Part shown: piece by piece, positions 19,802 through 27,715 of the stretch | Layout of the letters: every line of letters starts with the position of its first letter | Position numbering within the stretch: position 1 is the stretch's first letter | Assembly: GCF_026626885.1 (NCBI RefSeq) | Contig: NZ_JAPNOA010000056.1 | Span: forward strand, 186,001 to 250,000 | Direction of reading: 5' to 3' | DNA length: 64,000 nt | Source of the DNA: Parathalassolituus penaei | GTDB lineage: Bacteria; Pseudomonadota; Gammaproteobacteria; Pseudomonadales; Oceanobacteraceae | The notes under the pieces: generated by a model | Seen by the model: the letters and a program-made list of their open reading frames with translations, nothing else | What the model was told of the DNA's origin: nothing | Database searches by the model: none | Translations under genes and position numbers: made by a program

Positions 19802-20269
19802 ATGGATCAAAAGCCACCGTTGCCGCCGTTTACTCTCGAAAGTGCCATCCAGAAGGTTCGTATGGCGGAAGACGCCTGGAACAGCCGAGACCCGCAGCGG
19901 GTATCACTGGTGTATACCGAGGATACCCAGTGGCGTAACCGCGCCGAGTTTCCGCGTGGTCGTGAGGAAGTGAAGGCCTTTCTGGCTCGCAAATGGGCAC
20001 GCGAGCTGGACTACCGGCTGATCAAGGAGTTGTGGGCCTATACCGACAACCGCATTGCGGTGCGTTTTGCCTATGAATGGCGTGATGATTCCGGCCAGTG
20101 GTTCCGCTCGTACGGCAATGAAAATTGGGAGTTTAACGCCGACGGTTATATGCAGCGCCGCTTTGCCAGCATCAACGATCTGCCGATTCAGGAGTCTGAG
20201 CGCAAGTTCTTCTGGGAAGCGGGGCGTCGCCCGGATGATCATCCGGGCCTGAGTGAGTTGGGCCTGTAA
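19802..20269 (+). CDS. DUF1348 / NTF2-like small protein
   Basis: 155 residues from the ATG at 19802 ([13 protein letters not shown]). The DUF1348 signature is plain: [55 protein letters not shown] and [13 protein letters not shown]. The NTF2-like fold usually forms a small binding pocket. It is divergent from the TetR gene and sits just downstream of the operators, so it is the likely regulated target. Function of the family unknown. Confidence 0.92.
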   Translation: MDQKPPLPPFTLESAIQKVRMAEDAWNSRDPQRVSLVYTEDTQWRNRAEFPRGREEVKAFLARKWARELDYRLIKELWAYTDNRIAVRFAYEWRDDSGQWFRSYGNENWEFNADGYMQRRFASINDLPIQESERKFFWEAGRRPDDHPGLSELGL

Positions 20270-20354
20270 TCCGGGTTGGACTAGCAGCTCGGGAACCGCC
20301 AGCGGCGATGATCAGCAAGGATCATCACCGCTTCGGGTGTAACCCGGCTAGCGT

Positions 20355-22049
20355 TTAGCGCTGGTAACCGGTGATCTGGCCGATCCAGTTCACCATGCCT
20401 TGCGGGTCGTCATCGGCGCAGTGGCCGCCGCCCCAGAACTCGGCGCTGTTGACGTTCTTGCCATGATTTTCCAGGCTCAGGGCCAGGTTGGTCATAACGA
20501 TCGGCGCGTTGTTGTTGTCGTGGCTGCCGTTACGCAGCCACCAGTGCTGCGCCACATCGCTTTGTTTGCCATCGGTAAAATACATGGCGTTCATGTGGTT
20601 GATGCGCTGTTGCAGTTCCTCACCCAGCTGGGCGTTATCGCCAGCACTATGACGCAGACTGAACTCGGTAAAGTGATTGGCCTTGTCGGTGCCGGTGGCA
20701 AACAGCTGTGTTTCCGGCGCTTTCATCTCGAAGTCATCAAACGCTGGCAGGCCTTTCATGCGGGTCATGTCGTTGCGGTAATCTGCAAACGCCAGGGTCG
20801 CCTGTTGGCCATCCCAATGAATCCAGCCGTGCTGGGCCAGGTAGTCGTCACGCTGATCGGCAGGCAGAGCTTGCAGATAAGCCGTAGCCGACGGTTGCAG
20901 CCAGGTGCGGGTGAAATACTCGGCGTAGTTGGCGGCGGTAATGGCTTCGCCCGGTTTGCCATCTGCTCCGGCCAGACCACTCAGCGCCAGCTGTTGCTGG
21001 TAAGCCTCGTACTGATTACTAAGTTCGGCCGACAGGGGCTGATCGACCAGCTTGCCGTTCACCGGCATCTGGCCGAAGAACCATTCATAAGAACTGTCGG
21101 AGTGGTTGATATCGGTGATCGGGCTGTAACAGGCGCTGGCAAAGATATTGTCGGGCGCGTTGGCGGCACCGATTTCATCCAGATACGGCTGATACCAGGT
21201 GTTGTTGCCTGAGGCTCCGAGCAGGGCCGACATGGCACCACCGGCGCTGCAACCCGCTGACACTATCCATTCGCTGTTGCCCGGCATTGCAGCATCGTTA
21301 TGACGCAGATAACGCACGGCCGCTTTGAGGTCGACGATACCCGCCGGGGCCATGCCGTATGGTTTGCCGTCACGCTGGTTGTTGATGCCACGGGCACCCG
21401 GTGTGACCACCACGTAACCGGCGGCCAGTGCCAGATTGGCCTTGTCGGAACCCATGCCCATACCCATCGCGAGGCCACGGGGTGGCTTGCCACCTTCGGC
21501 TCCCGGGCGTTGGCCTTGTGGTGGCATATCGCCCCGCGGGCCGTGATCTCCATTCGGACCATGATCACCTTGCGGGCCATGCTCGCCCGGTTTGCCATCC
21601 GGGCCTGCTGCCATACTGGCACCCGGTGGCTGCATACCGTGTGGGCCACGGCCCATACCGTCATCCGGGTTGCGGTTGTTCACCGAGCGATAACCGCCAA
21701 TCTTGATGTTCAGAACGATAGGCGCAGCGCTGGCATCAATGGGTTTACCGTTAATGGCCACGGGGACTTGTACATCAAGGCTCTGGTAGTCGGCATCGAC
21801 GGGTTTGGAGACGTATAGAAGATGGTTCCAGCGGTGGACGGTGATGGTCTGTTCACCCGCGTCGGTTTTGACGGTGAGGGTTTCTTCGACAAAGCCCTGC
21901 GGCGGAAACGCCAGCGGGTCCTGGTCGGCCATGGCAGAACTTTTCTCGGCCGCTTTTTCGGTTTCAGCCACTGGCTCCGGTTTGTCGGAACAACCCGCCA
22001 GCAATGACAGCGTTGTACCAGCAGCCAGCAATACAGGAATACGTTTCAT
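20355..22049 (-). CDS. Tannase-like alpha/beta hydrolase lipoprotein with collagen-like insert
   Basis: 564 residues from the ATG at 22049; the longer frame upstream lacks a better start. The lipobox LLAGC places a lipidated Cys at residue 20. Residues about 149-186 are Gly-rich triplets (GPDGKPGEHGPQGDHG and onward), a collagen-like linker within an otherwise globular hydrolase. The nucleophile elbow is GCSAGG (Ser about 268), after GARGINN, and a C-terminal GGGHCADDDP could supply the His and acid. The layout resembles subtype B tannases/feruloyl esterases, so an ester of an aromatic acid is a guess at substrate. Confidence 0.75.
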   Translation of the reverse strand: MKRIPVLLAAGTTLSLLAGCSDKPEPVAETEKAAEKSSAMADQDPLAFPPQGFVEETLTVKTDAGEQTITVHRWNHLLYVSKPVDADYQSLDVQVPVAINGKPIDASAAPIVLNIKIGGYRSVNNRNPDDGMGRGPHGMQPPGASMAAGPDGKPGEHGPQGDHGPNGDHGPRGDMPPQGQRPGAEGGKPPRGLAMGMGMGSDKANLALAAGYVVVTPGARGINNQRDGKPYGMAPAGIVDLKAAVRYLRHNDAAMPGNSEWIVSAGCSAGGAMSALLGASGNNTWYQPYLDEIGAANAPDNIFASACYSPITDINHSDSSYEWFFGQMPVNGKLVDQPLSAELSNQYEAYQQQLALSGLAGADGKPGEAITAANYAEYFTRTWLQPSATAYLQALPADQRDDYLAQHGWIHWDGQQATLAFADYRNDMTRMKGLPAFDDFEMKAPETQLFATGTDKANHFTEFSLRHSAGDNAQLGEELQQRINHMNAMYFTDGKQSDVAQHWWLRNGSHDNNNAPIVMTNLALSLENHGKNVNSAEFWGGGHCADDDPQGMVNWIGQITGYQR

Positions 22050-22463
22050 ACACACACCCACTTGATCAGTCAGACGATCGGTACACAGCGCGGCCGGTGA
22101 TGGCCGCCGCTGCGTCCTTGTTTGTTTCATGACAGCGATACTGGACGTCTGATAGTTAAGACCGGGTTAATACTCCCGGCGAGCTTGCAAGGAATTGTCA
22201 TGGGTTGGAAAAGCTGTGATGGGTTAATACAGTCGTGAAGTCTGAATATGGCCAACAGGGCACGATAATTTCAGCCAGCGTGTTACCTGATTGTAGATTT
22301 TCATTATTAGGATAGTGTCGAAGCCAAGGTGCCGCATTTGAGAAGAGCCGTCAGGAATGTGGCTGTTGTATTATGCTGATGCCAACTTTGATGGTGGTTG
22401 TCGATCAGCGGAGTTATGTTCCGTGGCGACACGATTGAGCAGGACTGTACTTGAGGATGGTTG
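22050..22463. other. Divergent intergenic region before the Septu-like pair
   Basis: About 410 bp between the tannase-like gene and the ATPase gene, containing the promoters of both. No repeat, RNA gene or clear promoter pair was recognised. Confidence 0.5.
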
Positions 22464-23855
22464 ATGAAACTGGAAAGACTGAACCTTGAAAATTTTCGAT
22501 GTTTTCAACGGGCTGAGCTGGAGCTTGATCCTCAGCTGACTGTGCTTGTTGCCGAAAATGGTCAGGGTAAGTCGTCAGTTCTGGATGCGATACGCATTGG
22601 GCTTTGGTCGTTTGTCAGCTGCTTTGATATTGCCAGAAATGCCAAGGCCGACCCTGCCAATGGTATCTCGATCGCTGATGTTCGTATGGTCAGAATGGCT
22701 CATGGCAATATGGCCCGTCAGTTACCCGCGACCGTATCCCTGACCGGAGATTACGGCAATGGCGAGATCAGTTGTTGGCAGCGTTATCGGGATAAAGAAT
22801 CGCGCTCCAGCCAGACGAAAGACCGAGGTGATGCCAGGGCACTCAAGCAGTGGGTCGCTGATTTGCAAGACAAAACACGGGATCCGGATTTGGAGAGCCA
22901 GGTTAACTTGCCGGTGTTTGGCTACTACGGGACCGGGCGTCTGTGGGCGCAGAAAAAACTCACTGAAATATCCAAAACCAAAAATGATGCATCGGATGAC
23001 GATGTTGGTGTTCGTACCTTTGCTTATCTGAACTGCCTTGATCCGGCGTCCTCCTACAAGCATTTCAAGGAATGGTTCATCGGTGCCTTTGAGAGCCTTC
23101 GAGAAGAGCAAATAAAGGGTCTTGAAGGCCAGCCGAATGCTGAAGCGTTAACCTCGGCAAAGGACCGGGTAAAAGTGGTTCAGCAGGCCATCGACTGTTT
23201 TTTGCGGCCAAGTACCGGCTGGCATTCACTTGAGTACAGTGTCACGCATGACAGGTCGCTGGTTTTATCACACGGTGATCAGGGTGTATTGGAGGTTGAA
23301 CAGCTCAGCGATGGCATTCGCAGCATGTTGGCGATGATCGGAGATATTGCCTATCGCTGCATCAAGCTAAATCCTCATCTGGGGGTTGAAGCTGCGCGTA
23401 AAACAGAGGGCGTGGTATTGATTGATGAAGTGGATATGCACCTCCATCCGCGTTGGCAACAGGTGGTGGTGGGGCAGCTTCGCGAAGCCTTCCCGGCAAT
23501 TCAGTTTGTGGTTAGTACCCACAGTCCGCAGGTACTGACAACCGTTGCCAAACGCTATATCCGGGTTCTTGCGGTGAATGATGGTCAGATATCAATAGCT
23601 GAACCCGGGTTCAGCCCACTGGCTCATGAGTCGGGCGATGCGCTGGCTTATATCATGGCGACGCATACCGAGCCGGAGCTGGCTCTTAAGGGTGTGGTTC
23701 GGGAATACGAACTGCTGGTGCGAGCCGGTCAGGAGTCGTCTCCTAAGGCACAAACACTCTGGCAGCAGCTGGAGCAAGAGGGGTATCAGTTTCACGAGAG
23801 TGACCTGACGACGTGGCGGTTTCTGGCGGAGCGTAAGAAGAACAGGGAAGGTTGA
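22464..23855 (+). CDS. ptuA: PtuA-like AAA/ABC-type ATPase (Septu defence)
   Basis: 463 residues from the ATG at 22464 with GAGG upstream. SMC/RecF-type ATPase: MKLERLNLENFRCF start, Walker A ENGQGKSS (31-38), signature LSDG (281-284), Walker B VVLIDEVD (317-324) and H-loop STHSP (351-355). The next gene, 6 bp downstream, is an HNH nuclease, the defining partner in Septu systems, where the ATPase licenses nuclease action against phage. The same ATPase/HNH pair also serves as effector in some retrons; a reverse transcriptase lies 6 kb upstream but is not adjacent. Symbol by family resemblance. Confidence 0.85.
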   Translation: MKLERLNLENFRCFQRAELELDPQLTVLVAENGQGKSSVLDAIRIGLWSFVSCFDIARNAKADPANGISIADVRMVRMAHGNMARQLPATVSLTGDYGNGEISCWQRYRDKESRSSQTKDRGDARALKQWVADLQDKTRDPDLESQVNLPVFGYYGTGRLWAQKKLTEISKTKNDASDDDVGVRTFAYLNCLDPASSYKHFKEWFIGAFESLREEQIKGLEGQPNAEALTSAKDRVKVVQQAIDCFLRPSTGWHSLEYSVTHDRSLVLSHGDQGVLEVEQLSDGIRSMLAMIGDIAYRCIKLNPHLGVEAARKTEGVVLIDEVDMHLHPRWQQVVVGQLREAFPAIQFVVSTHSPQVLTTVAKRYIRVLAVNDGQISIAEPGFSPLAHESGDALAYIMATHTEPELALKGVVREYELLVRAGQESSPKAQTLWQQLEQEGYQFHESDLTTWRFLAERKKNREG

Positions 23856-23861
23856 TTCGCT

Positions 23862-24452
23862 ATGGTTGAGTTGCAGCATCGTGCTGGTGGGGTTTCCGCG
23901 TTAACCGGTTTTGTTGCCAGTCATCCGGATTTGACGGTGAAGGATTTTGATTCGTTGGCATTCGGGCCTATCAAGGATGCCGTGAAGGCTGCACTCAATC
24001 AGGATCAGGGAGGATTGTGTGTTTACTGTGAACGCTCACTGGAGCCTGACGCAGGACAGGTTGAGCATATCAAACCCAAAGCAGGGAATAATGCCCATCC
24101 ACAGCTGTGCTTCGTTTACAGCAACTACGCTCATAGCTGCATTAATAACCAGACCTGTGGCCAGAAGAAAAAGAATGGTTTGCTGCCGATTGAACCGGGA
24201 CCTGGCTGTAACCAATTCTGGACCTTGTCGACCGATGGTTTTATTGAGCCACTCATTACGCTGACGCGTAAACAGAAGCACCCTGTGGTTCAGACTCGCG
24301 ATATGTTGGGGCTGAACAAGGATGCCTCTCTGGTGCGAGATCGGGAAAAGTGGCTGAAGCAGGCGAATCAGATCGCCAATAACTCACCAGCGGATCTGGC
24401 TGATTTTCTGAATCAAGCACCGTTTCGATATTTACTGGATACTGTTTTATAA
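23862..24452 (+). CDS. ptuB: PtuB-like HNH endonuclease (Septu defence)
   Basis: 196 residues. The HNH core has CVYCE (Cys53, Cys56), VEHIKPK (His69), a structural Asn near 88 and a second zinc pair at Cys93 and Cys99, followed by QKKKNGLLPIEPG. The TIGR02646/PtuB subfamily shows this order. It follows the ATPase gene by 6 bp and is surely co-transcribed. Expected role: DNA or RNA cleavage on phage infection. All metal and catalytic residues appear intact. Confidence 0.87.
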   Translation: MVELQHRAGGVSALTGFVASHPDLTVKDFDSLAFGPIKDAVKAALNQDQGGLCVYCERSLEPDAGQVEHIKPKAGNNAHPQLCFVYSNYAHSCINNQTCGQKKKNGLLPIEPGPGCNQFWTLSTDGFIEPLITLTRKQKHPVVQTRDMLGLNKDASLVRDREKWLKQANQIANNSPADLADFLNQAPFRYLLDTVL

Positions 24453-24468
24453 CCTTGTCGCTTGTCTG

Positions 24469-24927
24469 TTACTCCACCACTCGAATCACCACGTTTTTTT
24501 TGCCATTAAACATCAGGCCCTGTGCGCCCTTGTCAAAGCTGCCAAGTTTGATCAGGCCGCTGGCGTGGTGAAACGGTTTGTAGAAGATCGCCAGATTGCC
24601 CCAGGGTGCGTAGTAGGTGATGTCTCCAGCTTTGGCGGCGGTGCCGGACGGTGAACCAACGGTGGAGAGTTTGCCCGGCAGGTCGCTGATTTTTTCGGTG
24701 CTGGCGTAGTCTTCCAGCGTCAGGGTGAGTGGCAACATGGCGGCGAAGTCGCGGGCGGCGGCGGAGTCGTTAAGGGTGCCTGGCAGTTCGATGCCGTCGA
24801 TTTCCATCACAATGTTCATTGCATGTTCCTGAATGTTGGTCGGGTTTTCGGATTGGGCGCAGCTGGTGACGATCCCCAGAGCCAGCGCCAGTAGCGTGCG
24901 TTTGATTGTCATCAGCCGTGTGGTCAT
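24469..24927 (-). CDS. Cyclophilin-like-fold lipoprotein
   Basis: 152 residues from the ATG at 24927, which overlaps the stop of the upstream transporter gene (ATGA). The signal ends in IVTSC, a plausible lipobox. The domain starting at MNIVMEIDGIELPGTLND and including ALEDY-type and GDITYYAPWGNLAIFY segments matches the bacterial cyclophilin-like family, which lacks the eukaryotic isomerase residues. Function unknown; perhaps a periplasmic partner of the transporter. Confidence 0.8.
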   Translation of the reverse strand: MTTRLMTIKRTLLALALGIVTSCAQSENPTNIQEHAMNIVMEIDGIELPGTLNDSAAARDFAAMLPLTLTLEDYASTEKISDLPGKLSTVGSPSGTAAKAGDITYYAPWGNLAIFYKPFHHASGLIKLGSFDKGAQGLMFNGKKNVVIRVVE

Positions 24928-26129
24928 ACCTGGGCTGTCTCCTGTTGAGCGGCGGTTAGTCGTGTTCGCAGGTTCAGCAGCGTGACCAGCATCCAGCCAA
25001 CAACGGCCAGCACGGCGTAACCACTCACCAGTTCCAGCAGGCTGAAGTGGCTGGTCAGGCGGCCGACAATCAGGGTCGGAATGGCAGCACCGGTGTAGGC
25101 GGTGGCGTAAATCACCGAGAAGGTGCTGGCCCGTTGATGGGGCTGGGCGCCACTCATCAGGCTCCGAATCCCGCCACTCATGGTGGCACCTTGTGCCGCA
25201 CCGGCGCAGGCGCTGCACAGCAAAAACGGCAGCAGCAAGCCAAAATGCAACGAGGTGGCGACGCCGATCATGGCCAGCATAAACACCAGCATGCCGATAA
25301 TCAGGGCGCGCTGATGGCTGAAGCGGGCGGCAAGGGTGGAGCCTAAAACGCTGGGTAGCATAAACGACGCAAACACAATGGCGGCGGCGACCGGGGTGCC
25401 GGAGTGCAGATACCCGGCGGCGATGGTGGGGCCGAATGCCTGATAAAAACCACCCACTGCCCAGGTACAGCTAAAGGCAATCGCAGCGGCCGGATACCAG
25501 TGTCGACCCTCTTTCGGTAATCCAAACACCGGCTTCAGAGATGACCTGACCCCAGGCTTGCGGTGCACGGATTCTTGTCCGAACAGCAGCACCAGCATAC
25601 TGGCAGCGAGCAACAGCAGCGATACCACAAACACCAGTGTGCGCGGATAGGGCGCAAAGTTGATCAGGCTGCCACCGCCGAGGCTGCCAATCGACAGCCC
25701 CACCAGCGGGCTGACGCTGATAATCAGGGCGGGCAGGGCTTTGTGTTCAGCTTTGGTGGTATCAACGATCCATGCGGTCATGGCAGTAGAAGCCAGTCCG
25801 CAGGCCAGGCCCTGTAACAATCGTGCGGTCAGCAACGGCCAGGCGCTGTGCACAAACAGGAACAGCACACTCGCCACGCCTGCCAACAGCAGCGCCAGCA
25901 AGGCCACTGGTTTGCGGCCGAGGTAATCCGACAAGCGTCCGAATACCAGCAGCGCCGATACTGCCCCGACAAAATAGATCACAGAACTCAGCGACAAGTC
26001 GGAATAACTGAGGTCATCGACTGAACGCCAGGTTTCATAAAGGGGAATGGGTGAAGCCGAGGCGGCATAGGTCATCACCAGTGCGACAGCGGCGCCCCAG
26101 AAGGCGAGGGAAGTGCGAAAGGTATGCAT
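24924..26129 (-). CDS. MFS transporter
   Basis: 401 residues from the ATG at 26129. Twelve hydrophobic segments are evident, and the loop 2-3 motif GRLSDYLGRKP is the major facilitator hallmark. The order resembles drug/metabolite exporters (YbjJ or arabinose-efflux type). It is translationally coupled to the lipoprotein gene and lies 124 bp downstream of the hydrolase, so the three may form an operon. Substrate unknown. Confidence 0.92.
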   Translation of the reverse strand: MHTFRTSLAFWGAAVALVMTYAASASPIPLYETWRSVDDLSYSDLSLSSVIYFVGAVSALLVFGRLSDYLGRKPVALLALLLAGVASVLFLFVHSAWPLLTARLLQGLACGLASTAMTAWIVDTTKAEHKALPALIISVSPLVGLSIGSLGGGSLINFAPYPRTLVFVVSLLLLAASMLVLLFGQESVHRKPGVRSSLKPVFGLPKEGRHWYPAAAIAFSCTWAVGGFYQAFGPTIAAGYLHSGTPVAAAIVFASFMLPSVLGSTLAARFSHQRALIIGMLVFMLAMIGVATSLHFGLLLPFLLCSACAGAAQGATMSGGIRSLMSGAQPHQRASTFSVIYATAYTGAAIPTLIVGRLTSHFSLLELVSGYAVLAVVGWMLVTLLNLRTRLTAAQQETAQV

Positions 26130-26253
26130 GCCTGAATTCCTTGTGGGGTCAGCGGAATAAGGCGCCAGCACAGATGTCTTCACCGGCGACGTGAAGAGCA
26201 TCGGTACTGGCAGGGGACTGCTATCTGGCCAGTTATCAGAGCGATAAGAGGAA

Positions 26254-27219
26254 TCAGGCCAGGTTTTCGCCGAAGAAGGCGTCGATGCGTTCAAACGGGA
26301 TCTTGTCGAGCTGGTCGTACAGATCCACATGCACCATGCCCGGCAGAATCAGCTTCTGCTTCGGTTCTTCGGCGGCATCAAACACGTCATCGGTGAAGTA
26401 ACGGGAGTGCGCGTTTTCACCGGCGATCAGCAGGATCGGGCGTGGTGAAATCTCGTCCACGTAGCGCATCAGCGGCATGTTCATCAGGGCGAACGCCGAG
26501 GTGATGGTCCAGCTGCCATTGGAGTTGATGGAGCGTGGGTGGAAGCCGCGCGGGGTTTTGTAGTAGTCGAAGTAATCGGCGACGAACTGTGGCTCTTCAC
26601 CGCTCAGGGCGCTTGGCAGACCCTGGTTGGACAGCGCAGGTGCACCGGCTTCGGCATCGTCCCAACGCTGCTGGCTCATGGCGGTCAGCGCATCGTTACG
26701 TTGTTCCGGGGTCATGGAGTCGAAGTAACCTTTCGACATCACCCGGGACATATCGTACATGCTGGTGGTCACCACCGCCTTGATACGCTTGTCGACGGCG
26801 GCGGCGTTCAGCACCATGCCACCAAAACCGCAGATGCCGATGGCACCGATCTTGTTGCGGTCCACATTCGGTTGCAGGCCGAGAAAGTCGACAGCGGCGC
26901 TGAAGTCTTCGCTGTTGATCTCGCCAGAGCTGATGTGTCTTGGCTCGCCACCACTCTCACCGGTGTAAGACGGGTCAAACGCCACGGTCACATAACCACG
27001 TTCGGCCATGGTCTGGGCATACAGACCGGATGCCTGTTCCTTCACCGCACCAAACGGGCCGCTGATCGCAATGGCTGGCAGGCCGCTGGTTGCCGCATTT
27101 TTCGGCACATACAGATCGGCGGCCAGTTGGATGCCGTAACGGTTGGTAAAGGTGGCCTTGCGGTGTTCAACCTTGTCGCTCTTTGGGAAAGTTTTGTCCC
27201 ACTCTTGAGTCAGATGCAT
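26254..27219 (-). CDS. Alpha/beta hydrolase of YcjY/dienelactone-hydrolase type
   Basis: 321 residues, cytoplasmic. The nucleophile elbow is GICGFGG, with Cys130 in place of Ser, as in dienelactone hydrolase. Other hydrolase landmarks are ISGPFGAVKEQ, FDPSYTGESGG, the acid near LLIAGENAHSRYF and the His in PGMVHVDLYD. It belongs to the group often annotated YcjY or DltE-like hydrolases. Substrate unknown; genomic association is with an exporter. Confidence 0.87.
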   Translation of the reverse strand: MHLTQEWDKTFPKSDKVEHRKATFTNRYGIQLAADLYVPKNAATSGLPAIAISGPFGAVKEQASGLYAQTMAERGYVTVAFDPSYTGESGGEPRHISSGEINSEDFSAAVDFLGLQPNVDRNKIGAIGICGFGGMVLNAAAVDKRIKAVVTTSMYDMSRVMSKGYFDSMTPEQRNDALTAMSQQRWDDAEAGAPALSNQGLPSALSGEEPQFVADYFDYYKTPRGFHPRSINSNGSWTITSAFALMNMPLMRYVDEISPRPILLIAGENAHSRYFTDDVFDAAEEPKQKLILPGMVHVDLYDQLDKIPFERIDAFFGENLA

Positions 27220-27452
27220 GCTTTATACCTCGCATTGGGTAGAAAAACTGGATGAAACCAATATGCATCGACGAGGCTGGTGGGCGGTATGAAGATCCTG
27301 CGGATTTCTTGCCTGATTCTCTGAATCCTTGAAGGGCAGGATTCTGGTTGCAACTATGCTTTTGGAGAGAGCTGGATAGATTGTGTATTTCTTACTGAGT
27401 CTTGCAGGCATTCTGCCATCATCATCCTGAGATTGTTTTGTGGAGCCTTGAA

Positions 27453-27674
27453 ATGGCGAAATTAACCGTACGCTTGCCCGACGATAAACATAATCGCCTG
27501 AAAGCTTTGGCAGCTCACAGAAAAATCAGCATGAACAAACTGATTGAAGAGCTATCAACGCAGGCCATCGCCGAGTTTGATACTGAAGTCCGCTTTCGGG
27601 CGATGGCGGCTGTGGGCGACAAGCGCAAGGGGCTGGAGCTGCTGGATAAGCTGGACGAGCATTTTACCGGGTAA
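27453..27674 (+). CDS. Orphan ribbon-helix-helix antitoxin-like protein
   Basis: 73 residues from the ATG at 27453. KLTVRLPDDKHNRLKALAAHRKISMNKLIEELSTQAI is a standard ribbon-helix-helix DNA-binding domain (Arc/HicB/FitA-like antitoxin). No toxin frame follows: only 41 bp separate its stop from the end of the next, oppositely oriented gene, and none precedes it. It may be an orphan antitoxin or a stand-alone regulator. The C-terminal tail KGLELLDKLDEHF would normally contact the toxin. Confidence 0.8.
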   Translation: MAKLTVRLPDDKHNRLKALAAHRKISMNKLIEELSTQAIAEFDTEVRFRAMAAVGDKRKGLELLDKLDEHFTG

Positions 27675-27715
27675 CGGCGGTGGACCGGGTTCGACGAGAT
27701 CGACACCTCACCCGG

